From contig CAUZSH010000030.1 of assembly GCA_963582935.1 (NCBI GenBank), forward strand, positions 1-22,291: a stretch of 22,291 nucleotides of DNA, in the 5' to 3' direction. The stretch is from CAUZSH01 sp963582935 (GTDB lineage Bacteria; Pseudomonadota; Gammaproteobacteria; Francisellales; Francisellaceae). Shown here piece after piece: positions 1-7,642 of the stretch. The notes beneath the pieces were generated by a model that was not told the origin of the DNA, did not search any database, and saw nothing but the letters and a program-made list of their open reading frames with translations. Positions within the stretch are counted from its first letter, which is position 1; every line of letters starts with the position of its first letter. The position numbers and the translations under genes are program-made.

Positions 1-40
1 AAGTCTTCTTAATTTAAACTTTCGTTTACAGTTAAATTCT

Positions 41-52
41 CTTGTTAAATAT
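41..52 (-). promoter_or_regulatory. boxA-like antitermination motif in a leader
   Basis: The minus strand reads ATATTTAACAAG, close to the rRNA-operon boxA consensus TGCTCTTTAACA. It lies about 35 nt after the predicted start of the promoter at 92-119. In rrn operons such a site recruits NusB/NusE before 16S rRNA. No 16S sequence is visible in the remaining 40 bases, so the rrn assignment is inference. Confidence 0.3.
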
Positions 53-91
53 CATAACGCCCTACAAACCATTCTCTGTGGAGCGAGGAGA

Positions 92-119
92 ATTCTACCC
101 CTTTTACTTTTCTTGTCAA
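92..119 (-). promoter_or_regulatory. Strong sigma70-type promoter reading leftwards out of the window
   Basis: On the minus strand a perfect -35 box TTGACA (114-119) is followed after 16 bp by TAGAAT (92-97), one mismatch from the -10 consensus. Transcription would start near position 85 and run off the left edge, so it does not serve maeA, which ends at 146. The pyrimidine-rich segment TCTCCTCGCTCC after the -10 and the boxA-like motif downstream resemble stable-RNA promoters. The gene it drives is outside the window. Confidence 0.6.
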
Positions 120-145
120 CGAATATTCCCAACTTTCTATTCGTT

Positions 146-1855
146 TTATGTCTTGATAGGTTTTTTGTAATGGTAATAGCGTGGTTCCCATACAATATTG
201 TCAATTTTACGCCAAATATCTTGCGCATCCTCCACCGTGGTCACTTTATCCGCAACCGCCTGCATCGCAACTGAAAAAGCAATCTGGCGACTCACGCTGT
301 AAGCCTCATCAAGAGATGGTAACAGCGCATCATCTTTCATTGGGTACTTAGATAGCGTCTTACAAGCTGCCCACAACATATTTGAGGTAAGTTTTTTACA
401 CTTCATTGCAACCACACCAAGCCCAATACCCGGGAACACCAAAGCATTATTGCATTGAGCTACGCGGTATACTTTTCCTTTATAACCCACAGAGCCAAAA
501 GGGCTGCCTGTAGCAACCAATCCACGCCCATCGGTTAGTCGAATAATGTCAGCAGGCACACGTTCGCATCTTTCCGTTGGATTAGATAGCGGGAAAATAA
601 TAGGTCGGTCATTATTTTTAGCCATATTATTGATAATATTGTCAGTAAAAGCACCCGCCACTCCAGAACACCCAATAAGAGTCGTAGGTTTAACTTTGTC
701 GACCACTTCATCTAACGAGGCATGCCCGTGCTCATTTAGATTCCAGCCTTCAATATCCTGCTTTCTGCGAACATAAGGCATTTGAAAGTCCAGCGCATCA
801 CCACCTTCACTCAATAAACCGTCTCTGTCGATACACCAAAACCTTTGGTATGCTTCTTCTTCTGAAAGTCCCTGCATGATCAATACTCTAACAATCTCAT
901 CTGCAATACCGATACCCGCAGTGCCCGATCCGAATATTACGATTTTCTGATCACAAAAATCCAAGCCAGCTAGTTTACATGCAGATAACAGCGCGGCAAC
1001 CAATACTGCTGCCGTTCCCTGCATATCATCATTAAAGCTACACATTTCATTTTCAAAGCGTTCAAGGTTTTTTCGAGCATTATCTCGACCAAAGTCTTCC
1101 CAATGTAAGAAGGCACTCGGCATTTCTTCTTTGACAGCATCAATAAATAGGCTGAGCATTTCATCATACTCTTCTCCTGAGACTCTTTCGTGACGCCAGC
1201 CAAGATAAAGGGGATCTTCCAATAACTCTTTATTATTGGTACCCGCATCCAAAAACACTGGCAAATAGTGCCCCGGATTAATGCCCGCACAAAGCGTATA
1301 AACCATTAATTTTGCAACTGGGATTTCAATGCCGCCAACACCCTGATCTCCAATTCCAAGAACACCTTCAGCGTCACTTGCCACAATAATTTCAATATCA
1401 TGGTTCGTGCGATTCGCAATAATTTCTTTCATACGATGGCGGTCAGGGTAGGCAATATAGAGTCCACGCGGACTAATATATTGACGGCTATAACGTTTCA
1501 CTGCTTCCCCCACTGTTGGGGTATAAATAATGGGAAGCATTTCACCAAGATTATCCCGCACAAGTCGATAGAAAAGAGTCTCATTAATATTATGCAGGTT
1601 TTTTAAAAAACTATATTTTCCGATATCACTTCTGAAGGATTTATACTGCTCATAAGCTCGGCATTTTTGCTCTTCAATAGACTCAATTTGATAAGGAAGT
1701 TTGCCAATAAGACCAAATGTAATGCGTTCAGCTTCTGTGAAAGCCGTCCCTTTATTCAAAGCTGGCAACGTTAACAAGCTCTTACCAGTTAACGGTGTTT
1801 CAACCCACATCTCGCCTGTTTTTTTATCTCGCATGAACTCAAAGTTCTTCTCCAT
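146..1855 (-). CDS. maeA: NAD-dependent malic enzyme (malate dehydrogenase, oxaloacetate-decarboxylating)
   Basis: Cytosolic enzyme that oxidatively decarboxylates L-malate to pyruvate and CO2 with reduction of NAD+. The 569-residue length matches the large MaeA/SfcA class (E. coli about 565). Visible signatures: YTPTVGEA with the catalytic tyrosine at Y111; the segment DAEGVLGIGDQGVGG at about 161-175 followed by the catalytic lysine K182; metal ligands E253, D254 and D277 (motifs WEDF and NDDMQG); the dinucleotide-binding motif FGSGTAGIG near 308-316; and FPLSNPTE in the C-terminal half. The ATG at 1855 has AAGG about 8 nt upstream. It follows hemE by 10 bp on the same strand and could be cotranscribed with it. 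NAD rather than NADP preference is inferred from family resemblance only. Confidence 0.95.
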   Translation of the reverse strand: MEKNFEFMRDKKTGEMWVETPLTGKSLLTLPALNKGTAFTEAERITFGLIGKLPYQIESIEEQKCRAYEQYKSFRSDIGKYSFLKNLHNINETLFYRLVRDNLGEMLPIIYTPTVGEAVKRYSRQYISPRGLYIAYPDRHRMKEIIANRTNHDIEIIVASDAEGVLGIGDQGVGGIEIPVAKLMVYTLCAGINPGHYLPVFLDAGTNNKELLEDPLYLGWRHERVSGEEYDEMLSLFIDAVKEEMPSAFLHWEDFGRDNARKNLERFENEMCSFNDDMQGTAAVLVAALLSACKLAGLDFCDQKIVIFGSGTAGIGIADEIVRVLIMQGLSEEEAYQRFWCIDRDGLLSEGGDALDFQMPYVRRKQDIEGWNLNEHGHASLDEVVDKVKPTTLIGCSGVAGAFTDNIINNMAKNNDRPIIFPLSNPTERCERVPADIIRLTDGRGLVATGSPFGSVGYKGKVYRVAQCNNALVFPGIGLGVVAMKCKKLTSNMLWAACKTLSKYPMKDDALLPSLDEAYSVSRQIAFSVAMQAVADKVTTVEDAQDIWRKIDNIVWEPRYYHYKKPIKT

Positions 1856-1865
1856 TTCATTATCC

Positions 1866-2906
1866 TTATTTTTTACAACTAAATTTACGAATAGCAGAAA
1901 TCATCGCAGAGACATTGTCGGGATCCACGTCTGGATATATACCATGACCTAAATTAAAAATATGCCCGTTACCTGATCCAAACTCCTGCAATATCCTCTG
2001 CACTTCCATTTCTATTTGTGTCACTGAACCATATAACACTGCGGGGTCCAGGTTCCCCTGAATACAAGCTCTATCTCCAATGATTTTTTTAGCTTGCTTC
2101 ATTGGAATCGTCCAATCAATACCCACACCTTGCGACCCAGCACCGACAATTTCATTCAGCCATAAACCTCCGCCTTTGGTAAACAAGATAATAGGCACAT
2201 CACTATAAGCCTTTATGGATGAAATTATTTGTGTCATATACTGCAGAGAAAATGCTTGATAGGTCTGCGGTGTCAAGACACCTCCCCATGAATCAAACAA
2301 CATCACCACATCAACTCCTACATCAATTTGCGCCTTCAAATAATGAGTCACTGACTGAGCGAGTTTTTCTAATAAATTATGCAATATTTCGGGAGAGCTG
2401 TATAACATCTTTCTAATTTCAGCAAACTGCTTCGAGCCTCTCCCTTCCACCATATAGGTTGCTAAAGTCCAAGGGCTACCACTAAATCCAATTAAAGGCA
2501 CACTGTTATTTAACTCATGCTTAACATGCTGAATTGCGTCCATGACATAACCAAGCTCATCATTTGGGTCAGGGCAACCAAGCTGCTCAACATCTCGTTG
2601 CGAACGAACTGTACTGGCAAAAACAGGGCCCTCACCTGAAACAAAGGCTAAATCCAATCCCATTGCTTCAGGTATTGTCAATATATCTGAAAATAATATC
2701 GCCGCATCTAAGTCGAACCGCTTTAAAGGCTGAACTGTCACCTCGCATGCAAGGTCTGGTGTTTTACATAATGTCATAAAATCTTTCACTTCAGATCTTA
2801 TTTTACGGTACTCAGGCAAATAGCGCCCTGCTTGGCGCATTACCCACACGGGCGTGGAGTCAACTTCCTGCATATTCAAGGCATTCAATAATCTGGTATT
2901 ACGCAC
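1866..2906 (-). CDS. hemE: Uroporphyrinogen decarboxylase
   Basis: Cytosolic haem-pathway enzyme that removes four carboxyl groups from uroporphyrinogen III to give coproporphyrinogen III. The 346 residues carry the N-terminal signature PVWVMRQAGRYLPEYR (about 19-34), the catalytic aspartate D74 in LFSDILTIPEAMG, the second signature GFSGSPWTLATYMVEG near the middle, and the C-terminal FNLGHGI motif. The start appears to be GTG (codon at 2904-2906), because the N-terminal alignment begins there and AGGAAA lies just upstream; no ATG fits. It sits 42 bp after the acyltransferase gene and 10 bp before maeA, so a small minus-strand operon is likely. Haem made here feeds cytochromes of the same respiratory chain as complex I. 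Confidence 0.96.
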   Translation of the reverse strand: MRNTRLLNALNMQEVDSTPVWVMRQAGRYLPEYRKIRSEVKDFMTLCKTPDLACEVTVQPLKRFDLDAAILFSDILTIPEAMGLDLAFVSGEGPVFASTVRSQRDVEQLGCPDPNDELGYVMDAIQHVKHELNNSVPLIGFSGSPWTLATYMVEGRGSKQFAEIRKMLYSSPEILHNLLEKLAQSVTHYLKAQIDVGVDVVMLFDSWGGVLTPQTYQAFSLQYMTQIISSIKAYSDVPIILFTKGGGLWLNEIVGAGSQGVGIDWTIPMKQAKKIIGDRACIQGNLDPAVLYGSVTQIEMEVQRILQEFGSGNGHIFNLGHGIYPDVDPDNVSAMISAIRKFSCKK

Positions 2907-2948
2907 GCTGCTATTTTCCTACAAATTTTCTTGGTCATCATTCTATAA

Positions 2949-3893
2949 CTATTTGCGATAATAGTCTGCAATTCCTTGCGGCTGATGTTTAAACCTTTTA
3001 TATATCCACTGGTACTGTTCAGGTTGATCTAAAATAATTTTTTCATAAGCCATACTACAAGCATGAGCAAAAGCATCCTCCACTTCTGCCAACCGCTCAG
3101 CTTTTTCAATATATGCAGCCATAGGCTCAAAGCGCATTTCAAATCCTTTACCAAGCCCTAGACGTACACAATAAATCAAGAAAACATCAGGCTTGTAACG
3201 TTTATATAATTTTGATGGAAAGCTCATTGTCCAAGCATCCATCCCGAAAAAAGGCACATAGCTCGCACCTTTTCCTCCTGATGGGACTTGATCTGCCAAC
3301 AAAGCAACCACTTCTTTTTTGCTTGCTAGAGTCTTATAAAGTTGTTTCACCCCAGTGGGCGTTGCTGGCAACATTTTCAAACCAGAACGCGTTCTTGCGT
3401 CATAAATAAGTTCATCCATTTTAGGGATTTTAGGGGCGGAATACAGCACGGAGGTTGGAAAGTTTTTAGCCATATATATAATCGCCATTTCCCAACTTCC
3501 AATATGTGGTCCCACCATCAACGCTCCATTCCCGTCCCTTAATGAAGTTTCAACAGCATCATTTCCTTTCACACTTTTTATATTGCCAAGTATCGTTTCG
3601 GGAGATCTCATGAAGGTGTAAGGCATTTCGGCACCGGTCACAATTGCCTGAGAAACAGTCTGTTTAACCAACTTTTTTCTAGCATCTTCACTCCAATCTG
3701 GTAAACAAAGATCTATATTAATGCGTGCCACTCTCGACATACTGTTATTTGGGAAAAGCGCAACGATATTTCCAATTAAAGCACCTATTTTTTGGGCCGC
3801 ACCAAGTGGCAATAAACTCATCGCTTTAATACCAAAAGATAACGCCGCATCCATAATCTTTTGCTTTATCGAAATTGTTTTTTGATCTTCCAT
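2949..3893 (-). CDS. LpxL/HtrB-family lipid A acyltransferase (lysophospholipid acyltransferase fold)
   Basis: Inner-membrane enzyme family that adds a secondary acyl chain to the Kdo2-lipid IVA precursor of lipopolysaccharide. The 314-residue length is typical. A hydrophobic N-terminal segment (about 17-47) should anchor it. The catalytic H-x4-E motif is present as HIGSWE (H130, E135), followed by the conserved LLADQVPS...VPFFG block in the second half and a C-terminal QYQWIYKRFK that matches the family ending. The chain transferred (lauroyl, myristoyl or palmitoleoyl) cannot be told from the sequence, so no symbol is given. Divergent members of this superfamily also occur outside lipid A synthesis. 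The ATG at 3893 lies about 30 bp downstream of a candidate -10 box. Confidence 0.88.
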   Translation of the reverse strand: MEDQKTISIKQKIMDAALSFGIKAMSLLPLGAAQKIGALIGNIVALFPNNSMSRVARINIDLCLPDWSEDARKKLVKQTVSQAIVTGAEMPYTFMRSPETILGNIKSVKGNDAVETSLRDGNGALMVGPHIGSWEMAIIYMAKNFPTSVLYSAPKIPKMDELIYDARTRSGLKMLPATPTGVKQLYKTLASKKEVVALLADQVPSGGKGASYVPFFGMDAWTMSFPSKLYKRYKPDVFLIYCVRLGLGKGFEMRFEPMAAYIEKAERLAEVEDAFAHACSMAYEKIILDQPEQYQWIYKRFKHQPQGIADYYRK

Positions 3894-3921
3894 TTTGACT
3901 TAGATTTACACAGAACTGCCT

Positions 3922-3927
3922 ATTATA
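3922..3927 (-). promoter_or_regulatory. Candidate -10 box for the acyltransferase-hemE-maeA group
   Basis: A perfect TATAAT on the minus strand lies in the 61-bp gap between comM and the acyltransferase gene, about 30 bp before its ATG. The expected -35 position reads CTTTCC, a poor match, and the surroundings are AT-rich, so the call is weak. Confidence 0.3.
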
Positions 3928-3954
3928 TTAGTATATATTTATAGGGAAAGGTAC

Positions 3955-5453
3955 TTATTTGGTGTTTTGCATATAGCGGTCACCTTTCCGATATGACAAC
4001 GCTTCCGTCACATGCCTAATATCAATAGAGTCCGCCTGGTCTAAATCCGCAATGGTTCTAGCGACCTTTATAATCTTATGATAAGACCGAGATGACAGCC
4101 TCAACTTAGTCATTGCACTCTCAAGCAAATGGGTACTTTTATCCGACAATACACAATATTGATCCAATTGCGTGACAGTTAGAAGGTTATTGGTGCAATT
4201 TTGTCTCGATAGCTGCTTTTCACGTGCCACTTTTACTCGATTCTTAACAACCAAACTCTTTTCACCTTGGAGGCTTTTATCAGATAAAACGCCTTTCGCT
4301 AACTCGTGCACTTTAATATGTAAATCAATTCTATCCAATAAAGGGCCTGATAATTTTGACTGATAACGCTGAATTTGGGTAGGGGTATCTTTACACGCTT
4401 TTATTTGAGACCACAGATAACCACAAGGACAAGGATTCATTGCCGCAATAAGCTGAAAACACGCAGGGTATTCCGCATATTTGTTTGCCCTTGAGATCAA
4501 TATTTTTCCTGACTCTAAGGGCTCTCTCAACACCTCAAGCACTCCACGATCATATTCGGACAATTCATCAAGGAATAAAATACCATTATTTGCCAAAGAG
4601 ATTTCTCCTGGCTTTGGATTACTCCCACCTCCTACTAGTGCCACTGCTGAAGAGGAGTGATGGGGCGCCCTAAAAGGACGTTGAAACAACAAACTTAATG
4701 GCTTTTCTTTCCTTTAATCGAATTTATGGCGGCAGTCTCTAGCGCCTCCGACATAGTAAGATCGGGCAAAATTGTATTTAGCCTGTTGGCCAACATGGTT
4801 TTTCCTGTTCCCGGAGGTCCAATTAATAGCAAATTATGCCCACCAGCTGCCGAAATCTCCAGTGCTCTTTTTGCGTGGTATTGCCCTCTCACATCCTGAA
4901 GATCAATATCATAAACCACTTCATTGATAAAGTTTTTTGCCTTATAGCGCTCAATCGATGTAACACCATTCAAGCAAGCGTGCTAGCTGGAAGTATGTGC
5001 GCCTCAATCACCAGCGCCACTTCATTTTCACTTTCTTTTGGTAAAATTAACTTTTTGCGGAGGCCGTTGAGTGAATCGCAAACGGCAACAGCCCTGATAC
5101 ATTTCGGATGTGACCGCTTAACGCCAGCTCAGCACAAAACTCATATTGCTCCAGCGCTGGGTTAACGACTTGCCCTGATGCCACCAAAATACCAACGGCA
5201 ATCGGAAGGTCATACCGACCGCCCTCTTTCGGCAGATCTGCAGGCGCTAAGTTAATCGTAATAGTTTACTAGGAAAGGTAAAACCGCTATTGATAATAGC
5301 GCTTCTCACCCTATCTTTACTTTCCTTAACAGCAGTTTCTGGCAAGCTGACAATAGACAACCCAGGAAGACCATTGGAAATATGCACCTCAACTTCCACA
5401 AGCGGGGCATCCATACCGCTGAGGGCACGTGTTTTGACAATTGCTAAAGACAT
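3955..5453 (-). pseudogene. comM: comM (YifB/Mg-chelatase-like AAA+ ATPase), broken by at least four frameshifts
   Basis: ComM is a hexameric branch-migration helicase that helps integrate DNA during natural transformation. Joined across frames, the minus strand gives a nearly full-length protein of about 499 residues: an N-terminal piece starting MSLAIVKTRALSGMD (5453 down to about 5265); a middle stretch 5264-5075 containing NLAPADLPKEGGRYDLPIA; a third stretch to about 4985 with KKLILPKESENEVALV; a Walker A piece GPPGTGKT (4973-4712); and a C-terminal piece with Walker B ILFLDEL and the LSGPLLDRIDLHI block (about 4700-3955). Breaks lie near 5265 (after FPSK, by an A-run), 5064-5074, 4974-4990 and 4701-4714 (A/G-rich run). 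Each looks like a one-base indel. Neighbouring genes are intact, which argues against general sequencing error. No piece holds a complete ATPase domain, so function is probably lost. Confidence 0.9.
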
Positions 5454-5473
5454 CCTTTTCTCCAGTTAGCTTC

Positions 5474-5713
5474 TTATTTTAATGAAATATTCTTGATTTT
5501 CTCTTCTAAAGCCTCTAATTTAGCGCGCGTTTTCTCAAGCACTTTTGATTGCACTTCAAACTCTTCTCTTGTCACCAGATCAAGTTTATTAAACGTTGAA
5601 GCAAGCATTGATTTGATATTTTTTTCAAAGTCCACTTGCATATTTTTAAAAGCCGGTGGCATCGCATCACTCATTTTTTTTGTGAACTCATCGAAAATTT
5701 TATTATCTATCAT
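5474..5713 (-). CDS. ubiK: UbiK (YqiC/BMFP family), ubiquinone biosynthesis accessory factor
   Basis: A 79-residue protein of the BMFP family (E. coli YqiC, renamed UbiK), which helps the soluble Ubi complex make ubiquinone-8 under aerobic conditions by interacting with UbiJ and membrane lipids. An N-terminal amphipathic region (about 1-40) is followed by the highly conserved LDLVTREEFEVQ (about 44-55), then a heptad-type coiled coil to the end (KVLEKTRAKLEALEEKI) that drives trimerisation in the family. The ATG is at 5713; only a weak GGGT lies upstream. It is 20 bp from the start of comM and divergent from the P-II gene. The order comM-ubiK-glnK is the same as in Pseudomonas. Its quinone role fits the adjacent complex I genes, though the association may be chance. 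Confidence 0.88.
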   Translation of the reverse strand: MIDNKIFDEFTKKMSDAMPPAFKNMQVDFEKNIKSMLASTFNKLDLVTREEFEVQSKVLEKTRAKLEALEEKIKNISLK

Positions 5714-5806
5714 ATAATTGACCCATATTTTATGATTATGAAGTTTATGTCTCGTGAAACTTCAGCTATTCTAAGTAGTATTAATTTAACATATCTGGAA
5801 GGCATA

Positions 5807-6145
5807 ATGAAACTTCTAACAGTAATAATTCGCCCACATACTTTGGATGAAGTTAGGGAGAATCTAATAGAATTAGGAGTTGGAGGGATCACCGTTTCTG
5901 AGGTAAAGGGATTTGGCAAACAACAAGGGCATACTGAATTATATCGAGGCGCTGAGTATGCCGTTGATTTTATTCCTAAAATACAACTTGCGCTCGCGAT
6001 ACCTGACGAGCTTGTTAATGATTGTATTGACGTGATCATCGAAAATACTAAAACAGGAAAAATTGGCGATGGTAAAATTTTTATTACCAACTTAGAAGAA
6101 GTTATTCGAATAAGAACGGAAGAATTAGGCGATCAAGCCTTATAA
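5807..6145 (+). CDS. P-II family nitrogen regulatory protein (GlnK/GlnB)
   Basis: Trimeric cytosolic sensor of ATP/ADP and 2-oxoglutarate; uridylylated by GlnD, it controls glutamine synthetase adenylylation, NtrB or the AmtB channel. The 112-residue length is standard. The T-loop is intact: EVKGFG near 32-37, then GHTELYRGAEY with the modifiable Y51, then VDFIPK. The B-loop reads TGKIGDGKIF and the C-terminus has IRIRTEE. The frame is open back to 5636, but ATG 5807 is chosen because it begins the family alignment and has GGAAGG (5797-5802) at good spacing. Unusual: the very conserved N-terminal KPF reads RPH (R9, H11). GlnK is suggested by the comM-ubiK neighbourhood, but amtB does not follow, so GlnB cannot be excluded. 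No sigma54 -24/-12 site is evident upstream. Confidence 0.95.
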   Translation: MKLLTVIIRPHTLDEVRENLIELGVGGITVSEVKGFGKQQGHTELYRGAEYAVDFIPKIQLALAIPDELVNDCIDVIIENTKTGKIGDGKIFITNLEEVIRIRTEELGDQAL

Positions 6146-6196
6146 TATAAGAATTAAGCCGCTGCTCCCTCTTCTAACGGAACAGCTACTGAGTTT

Positions 6197-7630
6197 TTAA
6201 TAGATAATATTTATAACCGTTGTTAGGTAGACAGGGAAAACACCGAACAACAATACCAACAAACAATTTACGGTAATCGCCGCCATACCATCCCGATGCA
6301 CCACAATCTTTTTATCGTCATCCTTCCCTTTATCAAAGTACATCACCTTGATCACTCGTAAATAATAGAAAGATCCGATGACAGACATCACCAAAACGTA
6401 TACGGTTAAGGCATAGTGTCCCTGTTGAACCAGGCTGTTCAATACAAGCAATTTACTCGTGAATCCTGCAAATGGTGGCACACCTGCCATGGAGAACATT
6501 AGGATCAACATCATAAAAGCTAGCCAACTATTACGAGCATTCAATCCAGAAAGGTCATCAATATTTTGAACCTCTTTGCCATTTTGACTCAGAAGCAGAA
6601 TAATCCCAAAGCCGCCTACAGACATGACGACATACACAACCACATAGTACATTGCAGCGGCATAACCCAAAGTATCGACCATTGAGAGCCCTAAAAATAT
6701 AAACCCGATGTGTGACACTGTTGAATAAGCAAACATCCGTTTAAGATTTTTTTGAACCAAAGCCACAATATTCCCAATAAAAATAGAGATAATGGCTAAA
6801 ACCATCAAGACCTCACTCCATTGTACCGAGAAAGCAGGAAGCGCTTTCGTCAATAAAGTTACAAGCATCCCATATGCCGCAAGCTTTGGCACGGTCGCCA
6901 AGAAAGCCGTAGTCATGTTAGGCGAGCCTACATACACATCTGGCACCCATTGATGGAAGGGGGCTGCACCCAGTTTAAAGGCAGACACCACAATAAAGAA
7001 AATCATCGCAAATAATACGACCATTCTATATTCGTTCGGCGTTGAGAGATATTGCGCAATACTTTCAATATCAAGATGCCCAGTGACGCCATAAATAAAA
7101 GACATACCATAAAGTAAAAACGCGGACATGACCGCACCCAAAATAAAGTATTTCACCGCAGCCTCAGCGCCTGGGTAATACTTTCTGCGCATTGCAATCA
7201 TGGCATAGAGTGGCAATGAATGAAGCTCAAGACCAATATATATGGTAATCAGACTATCTGCTGAAATCAGTACCATGGCTCCTAACATTGAAAGCAACGC
7301 TAAAACATAAAATTCCCCTTTAGGTATTTTATGTTCCTCGATATACACACGAGAATAAATAAACACAAAGAATGTTGCCAAGTAAACAAAGCCTTTTAAC
7401 ACAATCGTCATGTTGTCTATATAAAATTGGCTACCGAAGGCATACTGGTTTTCTCTGTTGAAATAAAGCCAACCTAAAACTGCCAGCGTAACAAGTGTCA
7501 GCTGTGATAACGTATAAGCGATATTTTTATACTTTTCACTCAAAAACAAATCCGCCATCATGACCACGATGACCATTATGGCGACAAGAATCTCTGGCAG
7601 AACGGGTATGAAATCATTAAAGGTGTTCAT
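6197..7630 (-). CDS. nuoN: NADH-quinone oxidoreductase subunit N
   Basis: One of three antiporter-like (Mrp-type) membrane subunits of complex I that drive proton translocation. The 477 residues form about 14 predicted transmembrane helices. Key charged residues of the proton channel are visible: E135 in IYIGLELHSLPLYA, K219 in SAFKLGAAPFHQWVPDVYVG, and K249 in ATVPKLAAYG. It is the last gene of the operon, starting 12 bp after nuoM. It converges with the P-II gene; the 51-bp gap between them shows no convincing hairpin terminator for either side. Confidence 0.97.
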   Translation of the reverse strand: MNTFNDFIPVLPEILVAIMVIVVMMADLFLSEKYKNIAYTLSQLTLVTLAVLGWLYFNRENQYAFGSQFYIDNMTIVLKGFVYLATFFVFIYSRVYIEEHKIPKGEFYVLALLSMLGAMVLISADSLITIYIGLELHSLPLYAMIAMRRKYYPGAEAAVKYFILGAVMSAFLLYGMSFIYGVTGHLDIESIAQYLSTPNEYRMVVLFAMIFFIVVSAFKLGAAPFHQWVPDVYVGSPNMTTAFLATVPKLAAYGMLVTLLTKALPAFSVQWSEVLMVLAIISIFIGNIVALVQKNLKRMFAYSTVSHIGFIFLGLSMVDTLGYAAAMYYVVVYVVMSVGGFGIILLLSQNGKEVQNIDDLSGLNARNSWLAFMMLILMFSMAGVPPFAGFTSKLLVLNSLVQQGHYALTVYVLVMSVIGSFYYLRVIKVMYFDKGKDDDKKIVVHRDGMAAITVNCLLVLLFGVFPVYLTTVINIIY

Positions 7631-7642
7631 TAATTACTTCCC

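Noticed and set aside
71..93. Inverted repeat ATTCTC/GAGAAT as a terminator after maeA
   Set aside because: Only 6 bp, an 11-base loop and no U-run; it also overlaps the -10 box and start region of the leftward promoter.
5636..5806. Upstream extension of the P-II reading frame (57 extra codons)
   Set aside because: The extension overlaps ubiK on the other strand and has no P-II homology; ATG 5807 has a good ribosome binding site and starts the family alignment.
5714..5806. Sigma54 (NtrC-dependent) promoter before the P-II gene
   Set aside because: No TGGC-N8-TGC type pair is visible in the 93-bp gap; TTGACC at 5718-5723 lacks a good -10 partner at 16-18 bp.
5710..6090. 126-codon minus-strand frame opposite the P-II gene
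   Set aside because: It is the antisense shadow of an unmistakable P-II gene and resembles no family.
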